Assembly: GCF_040712315.1 (NCBI RefSeq)
Contig: NC_134016.1
Coordinates: forward strand, 2,519,501 to 2,583,500
Direction of reading: 5' to 3'
Source of the DNA: Castanea sativa
Lineage: Eukaryota > Streptophyta > Magnoliopsida > Fagales > Fagaceae
DNA: 64,000 nucleotides
The notes beneath the pieces were generated by a model. That model was not told the origin of the DNA, did no database searches, and worked only from the letters and a program-made list of their open reading frames with translations. Made by a program: the position numbers and the translations under genes. Of this stretch, positions 59,793-64,000 are shown piece after piece; within the stretch, counting starts at the first letter, position 1, and every line of letters starts with the position of its first letter.

Positions 59793-61434
59793 ATAAGTTT
59801 ATGAGTCATATAGTAAATAACATCCGATTAGCACAAAATTTGACATGTGTATTAAGAGCATATAGAATATGCAATCCAAGAGTTATATTTTCATAATATA
59901 TAGTCATGTTAGTTATTTTAATGGAAATTGTAGTCTTTAGGCTACAACTATGTTTGTAGCCAAATTTTTTCCAAAATTTATTGTTGGAATTATCCTAAAT
60001 AAGTTCTTTAAAGAGAAAAACCATTGTTTCCTTTCCCTAGGAAATGATATAGTTTTACAAAATTCAAAAATTTTGGATCAAGCGTGCGAAAAGTTTAGTA
60101 AAAAGAACCAGCATTTTGAATGAAATTGATACATAAGATTCTTTTCTTTTCATGAACTAAGATGTTATTATATTTGATTTCAGATTTGACTACAAACAAA
60201 ATTGATTATGTTGTAGGAAATTGAACAATTACATCTAATTATTCTTAGGAACCCACAAGTGAACTTATTTATTGTTTCTATGTCTACGAAGTTTATTTAC
60301 TGTGAACAATTGTGTTCTTGTTTTTATATGTTTGTTCTAGCTAGTTAGGTTTATTGATTATTTACTGAGCTATGGAGCTCACATTTTTCTCCTTTTTACA
60401 TTTCAAACTCTAAAGAATAGCTAGCTCACAAGACTTTTCTTTCGGCGCCCGTAGGGATACTTTTTTTAAATGTTAGTTTTAGTTCTAGGTTAATCTTGTG
60501 GAAAACTTGTAATTTTGTGGATTGTTTGGTGTTATGAATTATGTGAGACTGCTAGGTTATGTTTGGTAACAATTTTTGTTTTTTATTTTCAAAAACCTGT
60601 TTTTGGGAATATAAAGAAAAACAAATTTTCTTGTATTTTTAAAATAAAAAACATGTTTGGTTAGTTGAAATTAAAAAGATAGTTTTTTGAAGAAAAAATA
60701 GAAAAAACTAAAATATGTTGTTACTAGGATTTGAACTCTAACACTAACTCATTAAATAAAATAGATTCATTAAATTAAATGTGTGTTTTTATTGACTTTT
60801 GAAAATTAGAAACTGAAAACAATATTTTGCTTGTTTTCAGTTTCCTTTACAATCCGAGTTTTGAGAACAATTTTTGTTTTCTAACTATTTTAGGTTGCCA
60901 AACAAGTTTTCGAGTCTCAAAAATAGATAATTGTTATTGAAAACAAAAAATAGAGAAAAAAACAGTTACCAAACATATCCTTAGTTGCCACTAAATTTTA
61001 TTAGAGAACAATTTTTGAATCACTTTTGGAGAATAGTTATTCTTTCTTAATAAGACCTTGCAAACTTGTGAGATTCCTAGACGTGTGATTGTTGTCACAT
61101 ATCTAGCTCGTATAATTGGGTTTGAGATGTGATTTAAAAAAAAAAAAAAATTCAATAGTTACAATGAGAAAGTAGAATTAATGTTTATGTTAAAATGATC
61201 AAGAAGTATTGGCCTGTTGAGCTACAAGATTCTTGGCTTGAGTGGTGATTAGTATTTAGATAATGTTTCACAACCAATCACAAACTTAGAATTTTTTCAT
61301 TGACCACAGTGAATATTTAAAAACAATGGCATCACTCTCCGTGACGAGACAATTAGAGAAAAAAAAAAGTGATTACATTCTGAAACTGCATCATGAGTTG
61401 AGATTATTACATATAAAAATAAATAGCTTTTAAA
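59793..61434. other. 3' flank of gene E, proximal part
   Basis: It aligns with 27900-29250 downstream of gene D. The main difference is the MITE at 60555-60980 in this copy and the palindrome arm in the D copy. No gene. Confidence 0.6.
60555..60980. mobile_element. Tourist-like MITE (PIF/Harbinger)
   Basis: The termini are GGTTATGTTTGGTAAC and, inverted, GGATATGTTTGGTAAC (15 of 16 matching). The flanks are CTA and TTA, read as a TTA duplication with one mutated base; the empty site near 28759 downstream of gene D has TTA. 426 bp, AT-rich, non-coding. Confidence 0.8.
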
Positions 61435-64000
61435 TTAGGAGTTTATGAATTTGGCGACAAATTCATCAATATTCTTGTCAGAACTGCCACCCTCACTAAC
61501 GGCCTTTACAGCCAAATCCATCCATTTCTTAGCATTCTTTTGGAAATCTTTCCCTCTCTCACCCTCCATTACTTCCTTAATGCAAAACTCAATCTCTTCT
61601 CTTTCAACAATGCCATTCTTGGAAACCTTAGCCCTCACTCCCACCTTCCACACATCCCAAAAATACTTAGCATTTGTAGTTTGATCGGTCCATTGTGGCA
61701 TCCCCACCATTGGCACTCCCAAGCTCAATGCCTCCAAGGTTGAATTCCAACCACAATGTGTTAAAAAGCACCCAATTGCCTTATTTGATAGCACTTCTAA
61801 TTTGGAGCACCATTGCACTACCAACCCTTTATTTCCTATCTCTTCCACAAACTTTTCAGGGAGTTTTTCTTCCTCAGAAGCCATAACAACCCACAAGAAA
61901 TGAAATTTACTTCCTTTTAAAGCAAACGCCAATTCCTCCATTTGCTTGTTGCTTAAACTAGCCATGCTACCAAAGGACAAATAAATAACAGATCCTTCTG
62001 GCTTAGTGTTGAGCCAATTTTTGCAAACAGATGAGTCTGATACGAAAAGGTTGAGCCCATAATCATTGTCATGTTCGTGACGTTTGTCTAAATAGAAAGA
62101 TGGAATTGTTGGTCCGATTGGTAGTAATTGACAGACTTTTGACATGGAGTCCACCGCCTGATATGAAAAAGGACAATAATCAAATTTCGATCAACACGAA
62201 AGGTTACAATAGCAACAATTATATAATTGAAAACTTGTTGATAATTACAACCTTAAGAATAATGCTTGTATCATTGTCACACACTCCATTAGAATTGTTC
62301 TAGTATGGTAAATTATGATTGGTTGTTTGTTATTATCATAAAAGTCCACTATTTTTTTTTCTTCATCACTTACAATATGTTGGACAGTTGTAGCAAAGTG
62401 TTTGATACCAGTATTATTGCAACCTTAATTCTGACATGATCTTTATGGAAGTTTTAGGTTAATTACGTTAGGATGAGCATTCACATCCAATTATGCATAA
62501 TAAATTGATCAAGTATTAGATGGAATAACTATAGCAGAAGTGCATTGATTAGTATAACATTAATAACCAAGAGCCTTGTAATTTAATTGACACCTTTTGA
62601 TATTTTCAACTGAGACATCCATGATTCCAAAAAAAAAAAAGAGTACATCATTAATAAGCTCAAACTCATTGTTTATGCTTTTGAGATAAACGGTATCTCA
62701 ACATGTTGTTAGGAACCTATAGGTAAAATTCACCTTTTAGACCAGCTTGCAAGAAATTGGTGCTCAAGAACTTATAAAAACATGGTTAAGCTTACACTTA
62801 ATCCAAGTGAAACACTAAGATTATAACACATGCTATGTTAGTGGACTCACAAAAAAAAAAAAAAAAAAAAATTGGATATTAAATTTATAACAAAGTGTGG
62901 TTGTATAAGAGATCCTTAGGTGAGAATCAAATTTCTAAAGTGATATATATGAGAATTACAATATGAGCAGTGTGTAAAAAAGGGGGTAGGGTTGAAATCA
63001 AAAAAATAATAAATAATAAAGTTTTTTTTTTATACAATATAAAAATTCTAATCTAGCTTAATATAAGTGTATATGTGTGTGAAACTTTCTTTTAGAGACT
63101 TGAATTTTAATCTTTGTCCCCCACAAAAACTTTGTACTTTTAGAGTGATCATTACCCACCAGTGATAATAATAAAGTTTTAAAAAAATAATGAAATTATT
63201 TACTGGCTTAAAAAATGGCTACATGTATCATTAATAAAGACATAAAACAATATGGAGATTAAATTTCTAACAAATTTGAAATAAGAGCTTCTAAGCGACC
63301 ATCAAATTAACCGGTGAATCAAGTGATATTAGAATTCCTCTATGAGCAAGGTACAAAAAAAAAAAAAAAGGAATAAGTGTTTGAAAAGTCAAAATTAATA
63401 ATTTAATAATTTAAAAAAATTGAAAAGAAAATATTGCATTTATTCGTTGGCTTAAAAAATGCTATCCAAACAATGTTCTATTAATGGCTAAATATGTCCG
63501 TTTTAAATAGGTTGGAATGAACATGCAACATATTCAATTTGGATGCTTGTGCCCCAACTAATTCGGGCATACAACATATGGTCTATTTTTTTAATAATAA
63601 ATTACGAAAATTATCTGATGTGACATAATTTGTTGATTTTGAGGAACTTCTTTTTTCAGATTTTTTACTCTTTTTTCCAATAAATGTAGGTTTGAATAAT
63701 TAACATACTGACAATTGTGATATTATTAAATTTAAACACCAATATAAATAAATATCTGAATTTCATATTTTTTTAAAGGGATACCTCAATTCTTCTCCCC
63801 TATGTTTGCACAAAAGAAGAGTGAAATGATAAAATAAAAAATAATAATAAAAAAAGGCAGTCCGACGCTCACATAAACAATTTCTAAAACAAAAATTATA
63901 AAAATGAAATTGTATAAACATATATAATTACCCACCTCTGGCTCTAGCTCTAGCTCGTAGAAAGTGTTGACAAGAACTGCATCGGCTTTATCTGAGTTAG
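61435..64000 (-). CDS. UGT74-family UDP-glucosyltransferase, gene E (3' part, runs off window)
   Basis: Exon 2 is 62157-61435 (723 nt, 240 codons plus stop) with acceptor ATCAG/GCGGTG. The end of exon 1 is visible from 63936 to the window edge (65 nt, donor GAG/GTGGGT). The 1,778-bp intron parallels that of gene D. The PSPG box begins at exon-2 residue 116 and is complete through WTDQ, so glucose transfer is expected. Oddities: the usually conserved VQDVW after the PSPG box reads FWDVW, and exon 1 ends with an extra Glu-Leu from a 6-nt duplication (CTCTAG-type) just before the donor. No stop or frameshift is visible. Its catalytic His and Asp lie beyond the window, so integrity is not fully proven. 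Confidence 0.87.
62158..63935 (-). other. Intron of UGT gene E
   Basis: A phase-0 intron, the partner of 29975-31760. Small indels dominate the differences, including loss of about 60 bp near 63790 and a longer A run at 62850. Confidence 0.88.

Overview
This is nuclear DNA of a flowering plant, most likely a woody eudicot. It is AT-rich and split by introns, holds a plastid-DNA insertion, and is full of plant-type transposons (LTR elements, Mutator-like, PIF/Harbinger-like, CACTA-like and small foldback elements). The species cannot be read from the sequence; a Fagales-type tree is only a guess from the look of the LTR family.

Layout. 0.8-3.7 kb: plastid insertion with the last 677 codons of ycf2 and a ycf15 relic, bracketed by a ~117-bp direct repeat. 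4.6-8.7 kb: solo LTR, a broken UGT74 exon 2 (A), a TIR element with a GC-rich minisatellite, and two small foldback elements. 9.0-11.8 kb: NOG1, an essential 60S ribosome-assembly GTPase, the only gene on the + strand and the only intact gene outside the UGT family. 12.6-17.4 kb: a tandem duplication carrying two UGT exon-1 relics. 18.7-21.1 kb: intact two-exon UGT74 gene B. 25.7-26.4 kb: frameshifted exon 2 (C). 29.3-32.4 kb: intact UGT74 gene D. 34.4-37.3 kb: complete non-autonomous LTR element. 38.9-41.9 kb: TIR element with a younger Mutator-like element nested inside. 45.9 kb: small UGT fragment (F). 47.1 kb: solo LTR. 48.4-51.5 kb: insertion of unknown class. 55.5, 56.8, 59.0 and 60.6 kb: TIR element, two solo LTRs, MITE. 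61.4 kb to the end: UGT74 gene E, whose exon 1 runs off the window.

How it fits together. The window shows gene birth and death in a UGT74 glucosyltransferase array. All eight UGT copies lie on the minus strand and fall into two sublineages, B-like (A, the two relics, B) and D-like (C, D, F, E). Flanks, introns and promoters were duplicated with the genes, so paralogous blocks serve as empty sites that date and delimit many transposon insertions. B and D are complete at 455 aa, with catalytic His20 and Asp113, a full PSPG box ending in Gln, and a phase-0 intron. Their products should move glucose from UDP-glucose onto small acceptors in the cytosol; the acceptor cannot be told from sequence.

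No tRNA, rRNA or CRISPR array was recognised.
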